Positions 43,861 through 54,570 of a stretch of DNA of 64,000 bases are shown here, piece by piece (within the stretch, counting starts at the first letter, position 1; the number at the start of each line of letters is the position of its first letter). Location of the stretch: contig NZ_AP022596.1 of the NCBI RefSeq assembly GCF_010731895.1, forward strand, positions 4,092,001-4,156,000, in the 5' to 3' direction. Position numbers and translations under genes: made by a program. Source of the stretch: Mycolicibacterium helvum (GTDB taxonomy: Bacteria > Actinomycetota > Actinomycetes > Mycobacteriales > Mycobacteriaceae). The notes under the pieces were generated by a model. The model did no database searches, had not been told where the DNA came from, and saw nothing but the letters and a program-made list of their open reading frames with translations.

Positions 43861-44241
43861 TCAGGCACAGGCTGATTCGAACTGGCCGCCACTGGCCATC
43901 GGCAGTTCGTTGAACGGATCACAGATGTTCACGACGCGTGACATGCACGGCGCCGCTTGGATCATCCACGTGACATTGGCCTGCTGGCAACGCTCGTCGA
44001 TGTTGGCGAGCGCCGAAAATCCAGCGCAGTCAAAGAACGTCACTCGGGTCATATCGAGAGTCAGGAGCTTGCAGTTGCCTGCCCGGCGGAATACATAGTC
44101 ACTGAGTTGCTGGGCCGTGCACATGTCGACGTTGCCGGCGACGGTGATCCGAACGTCAGTGGTGCTCAGCCATTCGGTGACGAGTTGCAGTGGACTTCGG
44201 GTTCCGCCGTCGATAGGCGAACCGGACATAGAAGAAGACAT
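43861..44241 (-). CDS. STAS-domain anti-anti-sigma-like protein
   Basis: This 126-residue protein has a STAS fold: VRITVAGNVDMCTAQQL, LLTLDMTRVTFFDCAGFSAL and a C-terminal helix. In anti-sigma-factor antagonists the phosphorylated Ser/Thr lies in D-S-S/T-G; here the segment is FFDCAGFS, so the usual phosphorylation site is Cys-Ala. Switching by phosphorylation is therefore unlikely in the normal way. There are several cysteines (five in all). The ATG at 44241 has GGAG eight bases upstream. No anti-sigma kinase lies nearby. Confidence 0.78.
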   Translation of the reverse strand: MSSSMSGSPIDGGTRSPLQLVTEWLSTTDVRITVAGNVDMCTAQQLSDYVFRRAGNCKLLTLDMTRVTFFDCAGFSALANIDERCQQANVTWMIQAAPCMSRVVNICDPFNELPMASGGQFESACA

Positions 44242-44410
44242 TGAGTCGGCTCCAAGTGAGCACTAGAAGGAAAGCAAAAGCTTCTGTGGAACACGCACGA
44301 AAGGCTTCGCATAGCGGGTGGGAGGCACACCGCTCGCCTGCGACGAATACCGCGGCTGGAAAGTCAACCTTCGGCCAGCTTACACCTCGGGCGCCGATTC
44401 GCGTACTGGC

Positions 44411-44647
44411 TCAGGTGCAGGGGGCGTCGCCAGGCGTGTAGAACGTCGAGCCGTCGGGGGCGAAACAAGGCTCTCGTCCAGCCGCGGCTTGGGCTGCTGC
44501 ATCGAGCGGGTCGGCGAAAGTGATGCCGGGACCGACCTCGACATTCGGGCCGACGACGACGTTGGGGCCGAACACGTCATCGGCGTGAGCCGACGGGGCC
44601 AACAGCAGCGCCGCGGCCGTCATCCCGGCGGCGAACAGTGTCTTCAT
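44411..44647 (-). CDS. Small secreted protein with GPNV repeats
   Basis: This 78-residue protein has a signal peptide (MKTLFAAGMTAAALLLAPSA, cleavage after AHA). The mature part has a short repeat (GPNVVVGPNVEVGPGI) and two cysteines near the end (PCFAPDGS and APCT) that could form a disulfide. It is divergent from the small secreted gene at 44718. Function unknown; mycobacteria encode many such short exported proteins. Confidence 0.6.
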   Translation of the reverse strand: MKTLFAAGMTAAALLLAPSAHADDVFGPNVVVGPNVEVGPGITFADPLDAAAQAAAGREPCFAPDGSTFYTPGDAPCT

Positions 44648-44717
44648 CTGCTTAGTTGTAGTCGAAAGCGCGGCGGGATTTGCGTTTCTCCGCATCAATT
44701 CCGGTGTATCTGGGCGC

Positions 44718-44915
44718 ATGGCACCGAAGACGATGTCTCTTGTCACGATTTTCCTCACTGGTGCTGCGGCCGCTGCGATCGCGGGCGCTCCGCCGGCCGG
44801 AGCCGAACCGGGTTGCGTCAACCCAGATGGCAGCCCCTGCGGGGTAGCCACCGCTGGTCCGAATGGCGCTTCCGGCAGCATTCCGTACCTGGGTTGCGCT
44901 ACGGTCGACAGATAG
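44718..44915 (+). CDS. Small secreted cysteine-containing protein
   Basis: This 65-residue protein starts with a signal peptide (MSLVTIFLTGAAAAAIAGA, from the second ATG at 44733, or the first at 44718), cleaved near GAEPGC. The mature peptide of about 35 residues has three cysteines and GPNGASGSIPYLGC. It ends before the bluB gene, to which it is convergent. No family is recognised. It may be co-regulated with the divergent secreted gene through the 70-bp gap between them. Confidence 0.5.
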   Translation: MAPKTMSLVTIFLTGAAAAAIAGAPPAGAEPGCVNPDGSPCGVATAGPNGASGSIPYLGCATVDR

Positions 44916-44927
44916 GCCGAAATCCGG

Positions 44928-45572
44928 CTAGCCCCAACGGTTCTCGCTGACGAACTCGGCGAGCGGGCGGCCGAACGTCCACTCGTCGATCTCCAGAGCG
45001 GGCCGATCGGGGAAGTCGGGTACCGGACCAAGGCACAGGATCGCCACCGGCTCGGCGTCGACCGGCATTTCGAGTAGTTCGCCGAGGCGCCGCGGATCGA
45101 AGATCGAGACCCAGCCCATGCCGAGACCTTCGGCGCGGGCGGCAAGCCACATGTTCTGAATGGCGCACGACACCGAGGCCAGGTCCATGTGGGGCATCGT
45201 GCGTCGGCCGAAGACGTGCTCGTCGCGGTCATCACCGAGGGCGACCACCAGCAGTTCGGCGCAGTCGAGGATGCCTTCGACCTTCAGCGCCAGGAACTCC
45301 GCGGATCGCGTGCCCAAGGCAGCCGCCGTCTGCTGACGTTCCTCGTCGACCAGGGCGTGAATCGTGCGCCGTAGACCGTCGTCGGTGATCCGCAGGAACC
45401 GCCAGGGCTGCATCAGACCAACACTGGGGGCGGCATGAGCGGCCGCGAGTAGCCGGGCCAGCACCGTTTCGGGCACCGTGGCGCCGGGGCTGAACCTGCG
45501 CATGTCCCTGCGTTCGTTGATCACCCGGTAGATGGCTCGGCGTTCCGCGGCGGTGAACGCGTGGTCGGTCAC
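44928..45572 (-). CDS. bluB: 5,6-dimethylbenzimidazole synthase
   Basis: This 214-residue nitroreductase-fold protein has BluB features: RRDMRRFSPG (about 22-31), HAAPSVGLMQPWRF (46-59) and the FMN-lid region with FGRRTMPHMDLAS. BluB cleaves reduced FMN with oxygen to form the lower ligand of vitamin B12. Its presence fits an organism that makes or completes cobalamin, in line with the B12 riboswitch at metE. The start is GTG 45572. It stands alone; the neighbouring gene on the other side is divergent. Confidence 0.85.
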   Translation of the reverse strand: MTDHAFTAAERRAIYRVINERRDMRRFSPGATVPETVLARLLAAAHAAPSVGLMQPWRFLRITDDGLRRTIHALVDEERQQTAAALGTRSAEFLALKVEGILDCAELLVVALGDDRDEHVFGRRTMPHMDLASVSCAIQNMWLAARAEGLGMGWVSIFDPRRLGELLEMPVDAEPVAILCLGPVPDFPDRPALEIDEWTFGRPLAEFVSENRWG

Positions 45573-45697
45573 CGGGTCATCCTAAAGAGCGGCACGGAGC
45601 GGTAACGACGGGCGCGGTCTACCAGATCAGCCGGGTGCTGACAGCTACTCTGATAGTCCCGGTGGGGCAGCGTCGCCGCGCCGAGCAAGGGGGAATC

Positions 45698-46645
45698 ATG
45701 TCGATGTCCCATGCGGCCGTTCTCAGCGGACCCACGTTGCCGCCCAGTCAAACCCTCGAGGTCAAGGCCGCCGACGGTACCCGCCTGCACACCGAGGTCT
45801 TCGGCCCCGATGACGGCTACCCGATCGTGCTGGCGCACGGCATCACCTGCGCCATCCGGGTCTGGCACGAACAGATCAATGACCTGTCGCGTGACTACCG
45901 GGTGATCGCCTACGACCATCGCGGGCATGGCCGTAGTGGGTTGGCCCCTCGGTCGTCGTACAGCCTCGGCCACCTCGCCAGTGATCTGGATGCCGTCCTG
46001 TCGGCCACCCTGCGACCGGGGGAGCGGGCCGTCATCGCCGGACACTCGATGGGCGGGATCGCGATCAGCGCCTGGTCCGACCGCTACCGGCACCGGGTTG
46101 CACAGCGTGCCGACGCCGTCGCCCTCATCAACACCACCACTGGTGACCTGCTCAAAGAGATCAACCTGTTGCGGGTGCCGCCCATGTTGGCCGGCGGCCG
46201 GTCGCTGGCCGCGCGCCAGGTGATCAGGGCGTTCGGCGGGGCACCGTTGGTACGGGGCGCCCAGCCCGGCAGCCGCTGGTTCGTCGCGATGATGGCCGTC
46301 GGCGCGGGGGCCGACCCTGCCGTCGCCGACCTCATCCATGAGCTCTTCGCCACCACCCCGGCGGCTGGGCGTGGGGCCTGGGCGCGCGTGCTTGTCGACG
46401 AGATGGGGCCCCGCCACATCGACCTCACCGGTCTGACCGTGCCGACCCTGGTCATCGGGAGCAGCAAAGACCGGTTGCTGCCGATGTGCCAAGCCCGCAA
46501 GATCGCCGACGCCGCCCCCAACCTGGTCGAACTGGTCGAGATGCCGGGCGGGCACTGCGCCATCCTGGAACACCCTGAGGCGGTCAACGCGCACCTGCGG
46601 ACGCTGGCCGAATCAGTGTCCACGCAGCGGCGCATCAGCTCCTGA
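45698..46645 (+). CDS. Alpha/beta-fold hydrolase
   Basis: This 315-residue protein is of the alpha/beta hydrolase fold with oxyanion HGITC, nucleophile elbow GHSMGG (Ser at about 118), a late acid near GSSKDRLLP and a His in [12 protein letters not shown]. The ATG at 45698 has AAGGGGG five bases upstream. It overlaps the end of the convergent amine oxidase gene by 11 bp. It could be an esterase, lipase or epoxide hydrolase; the cap domain has no recognised specificity. Confidence 0.85.
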   Translation: MSMSHAAVLSGPTLPPSQTLEVKAADGTRLHTEVFGPDDGYPIVLAHGITCAIRVWHEQINDLSRDYRVIAYDHRGHGRSGLAPRSSYSLGHLASDLDAVLSATLRPGERAVIAGHSMGGIAISAWSDRYRHRVAQRADAVALINTTTGDLLKEINLLRVPPMLAGGRSLAARQVIRAFGGAPLVRGAQPGSRWFVAMMAVGAGADPAVADLIHELFATTPAAGRGAWARVLVDEMGPRHIDLTGLTVPTLVIGSSKDRLLPMCQARKIADAAPNLVELVEMPGGHCAILEHPEAVNAHLRTLAESVSTQRRISS

Positions 46646-47981
46646 GGGTCGCGGCGACTTCGGCCGCCGCGCGCTGCCCGGAGCGCACCGCGCCATCCAG
46701 GAACCCCGTCCACTCATCGGCGGTCTCGGTGCCGGCCCAGTGCAACGGACCGACCGGCTCGCGCAGCAGCGGCCCGAATTCTGTCCACGCCCCCGGCGGC
46801 ACCGCTGCCGTCGGCCCGCCGGCAGCGAAAGTCTCTGCGCCCCAACAATGGTCGAGGTACTCGATAGGGCTCTCGGCGTCGGGGCCGAACAACGCGGCGA
46901 ATCCCTTGAGCGCGGCTTGGCGGCGCTGGTCCGGGGGCAGCGCGTCGAACCCGCGGGAGTCGACGAAGCCGAGCAGGACTCCTGGACCGTCGTCCCCGGG
47001 GCTGACATCGAAGGTGATGAACACCGGCCCCTGATCGGACAGCGCCTGACCGGACAGGTGTTTGTCCCGCCAGAATGGCCGGGAATAGGCGGCGTAGGCC
47101 TTGCTCAGGGCGCCCTGTGGCCAGCGTTGGGCCAGCTGCTGATAGCCGAGCGGCGGTGCGGGGGCGATGTCGATACCTTGGCGGTGCGCCGGCGGAATCG
47201 CCAGGATTGCGCGCCGTCCCTCGACCACACCACCTGAGGACATCACCGCCACCGCATCGTCGGACCACTCGATTCGGGAGACGACACAGTCGAGCCGGAC
47301 CCGGTCACCCAACTCGGCAGCCATCTTGAGTGCGATCTGTTGAGTACCGCCGGGGAAGTGGTCCTGCTGGGCGCCGCCGACCACGTCGAGCATGCGATCC
47401 AGACCGCCCGCGGCCTTCACGTAGCGCACGGCGTGCAACATCGACACGTCGTCGGGCTCGGCGCCCCAGGTCACCCGCGCCATGATGGCCAACAGGTCCC
47501 GGGAGGAGGCGCTGGCGCCCACCGAGTGCAACCAGCCCGCCAACGTCGTGCCGTCGAGCTGTTTGGCTCTGGGGGCCTCCCACGGCCTCGTGATGTCGAC
47601 GTCCCTGCCGAGCCGCCCGACCTGCCACTGGATCCGGGCGATGTCGAGCAGCTGAAACACCGACAGCCGGGGAACCGTGCCGCGGTACGACCGCACCTTG
47701 CCGCGCCACCGGATGACGTTGGCGCCGTCGCAGTAAGTCGGTTCGGTGGGGCAGCCGAGTTCCTTGGCCAGTGCCAGGACCTCGTCCTGGGTGGGGCCGA
47801 CGAAGGTGCCGCCGAGGTCGACGGGAACGCCGGCCAGCGTCGTGGTGCTCGAACGTCCGCCGACGCGGTCGCGGCCCTCCAGCACCACGACGTCGAACCC
47901 GCTTTTTACCAGCTCACGCGCCGCCACCAGGCCTGCGAAGCCCGCGCCGACGACCACAACGTCATAACCCACCCCGCCCAT
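46635..47981 (-). CDS. Flavin-containing amine oxidase
   Basis: This 448-residue protein has the FAD-binding motif [20 protein letters not shown] at 8-27, VGGRSST with the second FAD-contact Arg, and a C-terminal FAD segment [20 protein letters not shown]. It resembles mycobacterial monoamine/putrescine-type flavin oxidases, which oxidise amines to aldehydes with H2O2. No membrane segment is evident. It is followed by the hydrolase gene in opposite orientation and preceded by a decayed oxidoreductase gene. Confidence 0.88.
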   Translation of the reverse strand: MGGVGYDVVVVGAGFAGLVAARELVKSGFDVVVLEGRDRVGGRSSTTTLAGVPVDLGGTFVGPTQDEVLALAKELGCPTEPTYCDGANVIRWRGKVRSYRGTVPRLSVFQLLDIARIQWQVGRLGRDVDITRPWEAPRAKQLDGTTLAGWLHSVGASASSRDLLAIMARVTWGAEPDDVSMLHAVRYVKAAGGLDRMLDVVGGAQQDHFPGGTQQIALKMAAELGDRVRLDCVVSRIEWSDDAVAVMSSGGVVEGRRAILAIPPAHRQGIDIAPAPPLGYQQLAQRWPQGALSKAYAAYSRPFWRDKHLSGQALSDQGPVFITFDVSPGDDGPGVLLGFVDSRGFDALPPDQRRQAALKGFAALFGPDAESPIEYLDHCWGAETFAAGGPTAAVPPGAWTEFGPLLREPVGPLHWAGTETADEWTGFLDGAVRSGQRAAAEVAATLRS

Positions 47982-47999
47982 GGTGCCCGTCCCGGCTTC

Positions 48000-48392
48000 T
48001 CAGCGGGCCAGTTCGTCGACGATCTCGGCCAGTGTGTCGATCGCGATCGGGCTCGACTCGCTCGCTGATCAGCCCGGCCATCTCCAGCCATTTGCCTTGT
48101 TTGGACATCGAATTCAGCTCCGGCTGCAGATCGCCCCAGCCGTGAATGTCCAGCACCGGGCGGTAGGCCGGGGTGGACCCGTAAAACGCCAGCAACCGCC
48201 GCGTCGCGTCGTGATCCTCGCCGGCCGACAGAATGATCTCGGGCACCACCGCGAACGACGACTCCGTGCGCCCCGCGGCGGCCAGGCCATCACGCGTCGC
48301 GCAACGCCCGCGCGCGGTCGACGGCATCGGTCGGCCCATACAGGGCAGTCATGACTTTCACGGCGTAATCACGCCTTCCGGGATTGAAAGCT
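48000..48392 (-). pseudogene. Decayed LLM-class (F420-dependent) oxidoreductase
   Basis: Three frames each hold part of one protein's C-terminal third. First comes DYAVKVMTALYGPTDAVDRA, then AAGRTESSFAVVPEIILSAG through GKWLEMAGLISE, and last IAIDTLAEIVDELAR with a stop at 48000. The pattern is that of luciferase-like mycobacterial oxidoreductases. At least two frameshifts separate the pieces and the N-terminal two thirds is missing, so it is a pseudogene. Its start abuts the end of the gene at 48393. Confidence 0.75.
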
Positions 48393-49532
48393 CTAGGGTG
48401 CGACCGTCAACCAGTCCGCGAAGCCGGACGGATCGTGACGGCCCAGCGCACCGTGTTCGAACAGCCCCCAGCCTTCGGCCGACGAGTTGCCGTCGTGGCA
48501 GACCGCGCGTCCGACGTGGTCGATCACCCCGAAGGCCGAACGCCCGATGATCGCCGGGTCGTTCATGTCGTAGGTGAGCCGCTCGGCGAACTTCTCGCCC
48601 TTCCACACGCCGTGGATCCAATCCGAGTCGCCGCCGTAGCCGCCACCCACGTGGATCGGGCAGGGGAGCTTGGACTCCACATCAAACCGCAACGGCGCAC
48701 CCTTGGCGTCGGTCGCCTCGATGGTTGCCCCGGTAGGGATGCGGGTGCCCGAGCGGTAATGGATCTTCACCCGCGGCCAGCCCAGCTGCTCGACCCGGCC
48801 GTCGCGCCAGATCCGGGTGCAGTCGTTGAGTGAACGGAAGCCGTCCGGGGCCTCCTGGATAATGACCACGATCGCGTAGTCCTCGAAGGCCATCGGCACG
48901 TACAGCCACCACATGCCCTCGAATGGGGGATCGGCCGGCCGTCCCGCAGGCTCGGCTTCCCCGATCGGACGGATGCCCCAGGACCGGTCGCGGCTGCCGA
49001 TCCAGACCGACGGGTCGACGGTGATTTCCTCACCGTCAATGGCGATATGCCCCGCCCACGAACCCAATTGGGCGAACCGCTGCGCATCCAGCGTCACTCG
49101 ATTGCCCTGACGCATGATGTGCGGCTGCTCTTGCACGACCGGGAACAGGCCTTCCCAGGTGAGGTCGACCGCCATGCCTTCGGTCTCCTCCATCACGATC
49201 CGCACCTTCTGCAGCGGCTCGATGACCTCGATGCGGTAGCTGTTGACGTGCTGGTTGAGCCGGTCCTGATCGATGGCATCGGACACGTGCACCGCGGTCT
49301 GCGTGTCACCACTTGCGCCGTATTTGCCGCCTCCGCGGCGGGCGACCAGCACGTAGGCGTCCTTGACCCCGAGGTTCGGGTAGTAGCCAAGGCCGGTGAT
49401 TAGGAAGATGTCCCCGGTGCGGTCGTGGGCGTTGAAGTAGCTGCGGTCGTAGAAGTTTCGGTCCGATGATCCCGGCCAGGCGATCGGCAGCGGCGCCTGG
49501 TGGACGGGATATTCGTCGAGCGGTCCGAGCAT
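48393..49532 (-). CDS. Conserved protein of a lipocalin-like/CrtC-like fold family (DUF7064/7065 type)
   Basis: This 379-residue protein is rich in beta strands and aromatic residues (GDIFLITGLGYYPNLGVKD, DRSWGIRPIGE, EGMWWLYVPM, GVIDHVGRAVCHDG). It resembles actinobacterial proteins found beside phosphotransferase-like and SDR genes and distantly related to carotenoid hydratases. It has no signal peptide. It lies six bases after the phosphotransferase-like gene in a TetR-flanked operon. The biochemical role is unknown; lipid or terpenoid binding is a guess from the fold. Confidence 0.65.
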   Translation of the reverse strand: MLGPLDEYPVHQAPLPIAWPGSSDRNFYDRSYFNAHDRTGDIFLITGLGYYPNLGVKDAYVLVARRGGGKYGASGDTQTAVHVSDAIDQDRLNQHVNSYRIEVIEPLQKVRIVMEETEGMAVDLTWEGLFPVVQEQPHIMRQGNRVTLDAQRFAQLGSWAGHIAIDGEEITVDPSVWIGSRDRSWGIRPIGEAEPAGRPADPPFEGMWWLYVPMAFEDYAIVVIIQEAPDGFRSLNDCTRIWRDGRVEQLGWPRVKIHYRSGTRIPTGATIEATDAKGAPLRFDVESKLPCPIHVGGGYGGDSDWIHGVWKGEKFAERLTYDMNDPAIIGRSAFGVIDHVGRAVCHDGNSSAEGWGLFEHGALGRHDPSGFADWLTVAP

Positions 49533-49538
49533 TGGCGC

Positions 49539-51323
<1,785 letters not shown>

Positions 51324-51336
51324 GCGGAGGTATGGG

Positions 51337-52224
51337 ATGACAGGACGACTGGCCGGCCGAACTGCCATCGTCACCGGAGCCAGCCGCGGACTCGGCCGCG
51401 CGACCGCGCTGGCTCTGGCCGCGGAGGGGGCCGCGGTGGCGGTGGTGGCTCGAACTGAACAGCAGTGGGATGAACGGCTGCCGGGCACCATCGGCGAGAC
51501 CGTTGCGGCCATCGAAGCCGCCGGCGGACGGGCCGTGGCGATCGCCGCCGACCTGCTCGAGCGCGATGACCTTCCTCGACTGGTCGCTGAAGTCCGCGGG
51601 GCCCTGGGGCCCATCACGATCCTGGTCAACAACGCCGCGTTCACCGCTCCGGGCCGCCCGCCCAAGCCTGACGCCGCATCAAAACAGGCCAAACCGAAGG
51701 GCGCACCGGGTGCGGCCAACGCCGACTGGCCCGGCTTCCTGGCGATCCCGCCGAGTGCTTATCGCCGGCACTTCGAGATCGGTGTCTTCGCCTCCTACGA
51801 GCTGATTCAGCTGGTGTGCCCGGATATGTTCTCCGCGGGCGTCGGCTCGATCATCAACGTGACGTCGGTGGCTTCCCGGGTACCAGGCGACGGACCGTAC
51901 TCGAACTTCGCGGGCGGAGTGCTGCCCGGCTACGGCGGGTCCAAGGCAGCGCTGGAGCACCTGACCTGGTGTGCGGCTTACGATCTGCAACGGCACAACA
52001 TCGCCGTCAATGCGTTGGCGCCGTCGCGCCCCATCCCGACACCGGGCCTCTCGTATTACCGCAATGACTTCGCCAGTGTGTCACCGGAGGACGAGTTTGC
52101 CTGCGCGGCAACCGAACTTGCGCTGGTCGATGCGAATGTCGTGACGGGCCGCACCATCGGGCACCTCGAAGTGCTCGACGGCAGTTTCGCGCCGTTCACG
52201 AACACCGCCTCCGCATTGGGCTAG
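51337..52224 (+). CDS. Short-chain dehydrogenase/reductase
   Basis: This 295-residue SDR has the cofactor motif TGASRGLG (14-21), NNAA and the catalytic YxxxK in GYGGSKAAL, with Ser in NVTSVAS. It probably oxidises or reduces a secondary alcohol/ketone with NAD(P). An inserted Lys/Pro/Ala-rich loop (PKPDAASKQAKPKGAPGAAN) lies between NNAA and the substrate region. It is in an operon with the TetR gene and converges on the enoyl-CoA hydratase gene with 22 bp between stops. Confidence 0.85.
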   Translation: MTGRLAGRTAIVTGASRGLGRATALALAAEGAAVAVVARTEQQWDERLPGTIGETVAAIEAAGGRAVAIAADLLERDDLPRLVAEVRGALGPITILVNNAAFTAPGRPPKPDAASKQAKPKGAPGAANADWPGFLAIPPSAYRRHFEIGVFASYELIQLVCPDMFSAGVGSIINVTSVASRVPGDGPYSNFAGGVLPGYGGSKAALEHLTWCAAYDLQRHNIAVNALAPSRPIPTPGLSYYRNDFASVSPEDEFACAATELALVDANVVTGRTIGHLEVLDGSFAPFTNTASALG

Positions 52225-52246
52225 CGGTGAATCGCAGCTGCGGGCG

Positions 52247-53008
52247 CTAGTGGATCTGACGCTTGTTGCGCTCGGCGACTTCACGCTGGCGGGCGGCGAG
52301 CTGCCCGGTGTCCACCGAAGCCGCGCCGGCCACCGCGCGTTCGGCCTTCAGTGCCGGCCCGGTGACGGCCTCGGCTCCGGTGCGATAGATCTCCTTGAGG
52401 CCCGCCATGGTCGGTGCGGGCACCTCCGCGATCTGGCCGGCGAGTTCGAGAGCATGCGGCAGAAGCTGTTCGTGGGCAACTACTTCGGTGACCAGTCCAA
52501 TCCGTTCGGCGCGGTGCGCATCGACCACCTCGCCGGTCATCGACAGCCGCCGCGCCATCCCGGAACCGACCAGCCGCGGCAGCCGCGCCGTCATCCCGCC
52601 GCCGGGCAGGATCCCTACGCGGGCATGGGTGTCGGCGAAAACCGCACGCTCCGAGGCGATCAGGAAGTCACACGCCAGTGCGATCTCCAGCCCGCCGGTG
52701 AATGTCGCGCCGTTGACCGCGCCGACGACGGGCTTGCTCAACGCGACGATGGCGTTCATGCAGTTCATCTTGTCGAACCGGCCGAAGTAGTCCATGCCCA
52801 GGTTCTGCGCCTGCTTGAGGTCGACACCCGCGCAGAACGCCGGATCGGTGCCGGTGAGCACCACGGCACGGACCGAGTCGTCGGCATCAGCTTCGCCAAG
52901 TGCGGCGTATAGCGCCTCAAACAGCTCGGTGCTCAACGCGTTGCGGACCTCGGGGCGGTTCATCGTCAAGACCCGGACGGCGCCGTGGTCATCGCTGAGA
53001 AGGATCAT
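52247..53008 (-). CDS. Enoyl-CoA hydratase/isomerase family protein
   Basis: This 253-residue crotonase-fold protein has the oxyanion-hole segments FCAGVDLKQ and NGATFTGGLEIALACDF and the catalytic region DTHARVGILPGGGMTARLPR. It would hydrate or isomerise enoyl-CoA in fatty-acid oxidation. Its ATG shares a base with the nuoN stop (TGATG), so it is translated from the nuo transcript. This is unusual and may couple beta-oxidation to respiration. The exact substrate is not assignable. Confidence 0.88.
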   Translation of the reverse strand: MILLSDDHGAVRVLTMNRPEVRNALSTELFEALYAALGEADADDSVRAVVLTGTDPAFCAGVDLKQAQNLGMDYFGRFDKMNCMNAIVALSKPVVGAVNGATFTGGLEIALACDFLIASERAVFADTHARVGILPGGGMTARLPRLVGSGMARRLSMTGEVVDAHRAERIGLVTEVVAHEQLLPHALELAGQIAEVPAPTMAGLKEIYRTGAEAVTGPALKAERAVAGAASVDTGQLAARQREVAERNKRQIH

Positions 53009-54570
53009 CAATTCAGGAATCTAGCCGCATGGTCGACGAGGTCGAGCAGCGGCTGCGGTAGCGCACCGAGCGCGAACGTGATGGCCGCGGTGAGCGTGAT
53101 CGTCGCGACGCTGAGCGAACTGGGCGTGATGACCTCCGGGGCGTCCTCGGGCGGATCGGTGAAGAACATCAGCACGATCACCCGCACGTAGAAGTATGCG
53201 GCGATCGCCGACGCGATGACACCCACCACCACCAGCGGGATGGCCCCACCTTGCCCGGCGGCCTTGAACACTGCGAACTTGCTGACGAACCCGCTGGTGA
53301 GCGGGATGCCGGCAAAGGCGAGCAGGAACAGTGAGAACACCACGCCGACAAGGGGATAGCGACGACCCAGCCCGGCCCAGCGGGCCATGTTGGACTCCTC
53401 GACACCGTTGACGTCACGGACGACGCTGACCACCGCGAAAGCGCCCAGCGTGGAGAACCCGTAGGCAAACAGATAGAACAGCGTGGCTGACAAGCCCGCG
53501 GGGTTGGCGGCAATCACCCCGGTCAGGATGAAACCGGCATGTGCGACAGCGGAATACGCGAGCATCCGTTTCACGTCGGTCTGGGTCACCGCGGTGACGG
53601 TGCCCACGGCCATGGTGAGGATGGCCACCGCCCACAGCACGGGCCGCCAGTCGTGGTTCAGGCCGGGGAGCGCGACGTAGAAGATGCGCAGCATGGCGCC
53701 GAAGGCGGCGACCTTGGTGGCCGCAGCCATGAAGGCGGTGATGGGAGTCGGTGCGCCTTGGTAGACGTCGGGGATCCAGGAGTGGAACGGGACGGCGCCG
53801 ACCTTGAACAGCAAGCCGACCGCGACCAAGGAGCCACCGAGCAGGGCCAACGTCGTGTTGTCAGTGCTGGTGTCAATCGCGCGCGCGATACCGGTCAGGC
53901 TCAGCGTGCTGGCGTAGCCGTAGAGCAGGGCGATGCCGTACAGGAAGAATGCCGATGAGAAGGCGCCGAGGAGAAAGTACTTCAGAGCAGCTTCCTGAGA
54001 CAGCAGCCGCCGCCGGCGGGCCAGCCCGCACATCAGGTACAGCGGCAGCGAGAACACTTCCAGGGCAACGAACATCGTCAGCAGGTCGTTGGCGGCGGGG
54101 AAGATCATCATGCCGCCGATGGCGAACATGGTCAGCGGAAAAACCTCGGTTTGCACCAATGCGGCCTTGGTGGCGATCTTCTCCGCGATGCTGCCCGGCA
54201 CCGCCGAGGCGTCGGGGGTGAAAGCATCCAAACCCGCTGCGCTGTCGGACTCGGCTGGCACTCGTCGTTCCGCGATCAGCAGGACGCCCAGCACGCCGAT
54301 CAGCAGAATGGTGCCCTGCAGGAACAGCGCGGGGGCATCGACGGCCACGGCGCCGACGACGACGGCCTGCCCGACCCCGCCATGCAGATCGCGGGCCAGT
54401 AGCACCACGGCGACGAAGGCGGCCACCAGGCCGGCCAGACTCAGGGTGACCTGGGTGGGATAGCGGCTCTTGCGCGGCAGGAAGGCTTCGACCAACACCC
54501 CGGCGACGGCCACCCCGAGGACGATCAACATCGGGGATAGCTGGGCGTATTCGATGCTGGGCGCGTTCAT
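53008..54570 (-). CDS. nuoN: NADH-quinone oxidoreductase subunit N
   Basis: This 520-residue antiporter-like membrane subunit of complex I has about 14 helices. Proton-channel residues are in the expected helices, for example MTMFVALEVFSLPLYLMCGL-like and KVGAVPFHSWIPDVYQGAP with conserved Lys and His. It forms part of the proton-pumping arm with NuoL and NuoM. The start overlaps the nuoM stop (ATGA). It is followed by the coupled enoyl-CoA hydratase gene. Confidence 0.95.
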   Translation of the reverse strand: MNAPSIEYAQLSPMLIVLGVAVAGVLVEAFLPRKSRYPTQVTLSLAGLVAAFVAVVLLARDLHGGVGQAVVVGAVAVDAPALFLQGTILLIGVLGVLLIAERRVPAESDSAAGLDAFTPDASAVPGSIAEKIATKAALVQTEVFPLTMFAIGGMMIFPAANDLLTMFVALEVFSLPLYLMCGLARRRRLLSQEAALKYFLLGAFSSAFFLYGIALLYGYASTLSLTGIARAIDTSTDNTTLALLGGSLVAVGLLFKVGAVPFHSWIPDVYQGAPTPITAFMAAATKVAAFGAMLRIFYVALPGLNHDWRPVLWAVAILTMAVGTVTAVTQTDVKRMLAYSAVAHAGFILTGVIAANPAGLSATLFYLFAYGFSTLGAFAVVSVVRDVNGVEESNMARWAGLGRRYPLVGVVFSLFLLAFAGIPLTSGFVSKFAVFKAAGQGGAIPLVVVGVIASAIAAYFYVRVIVLMFFTDPPEDAPEVITPSSLSVATITLTAAITFALGALPQPLLDLVDHAARFLN

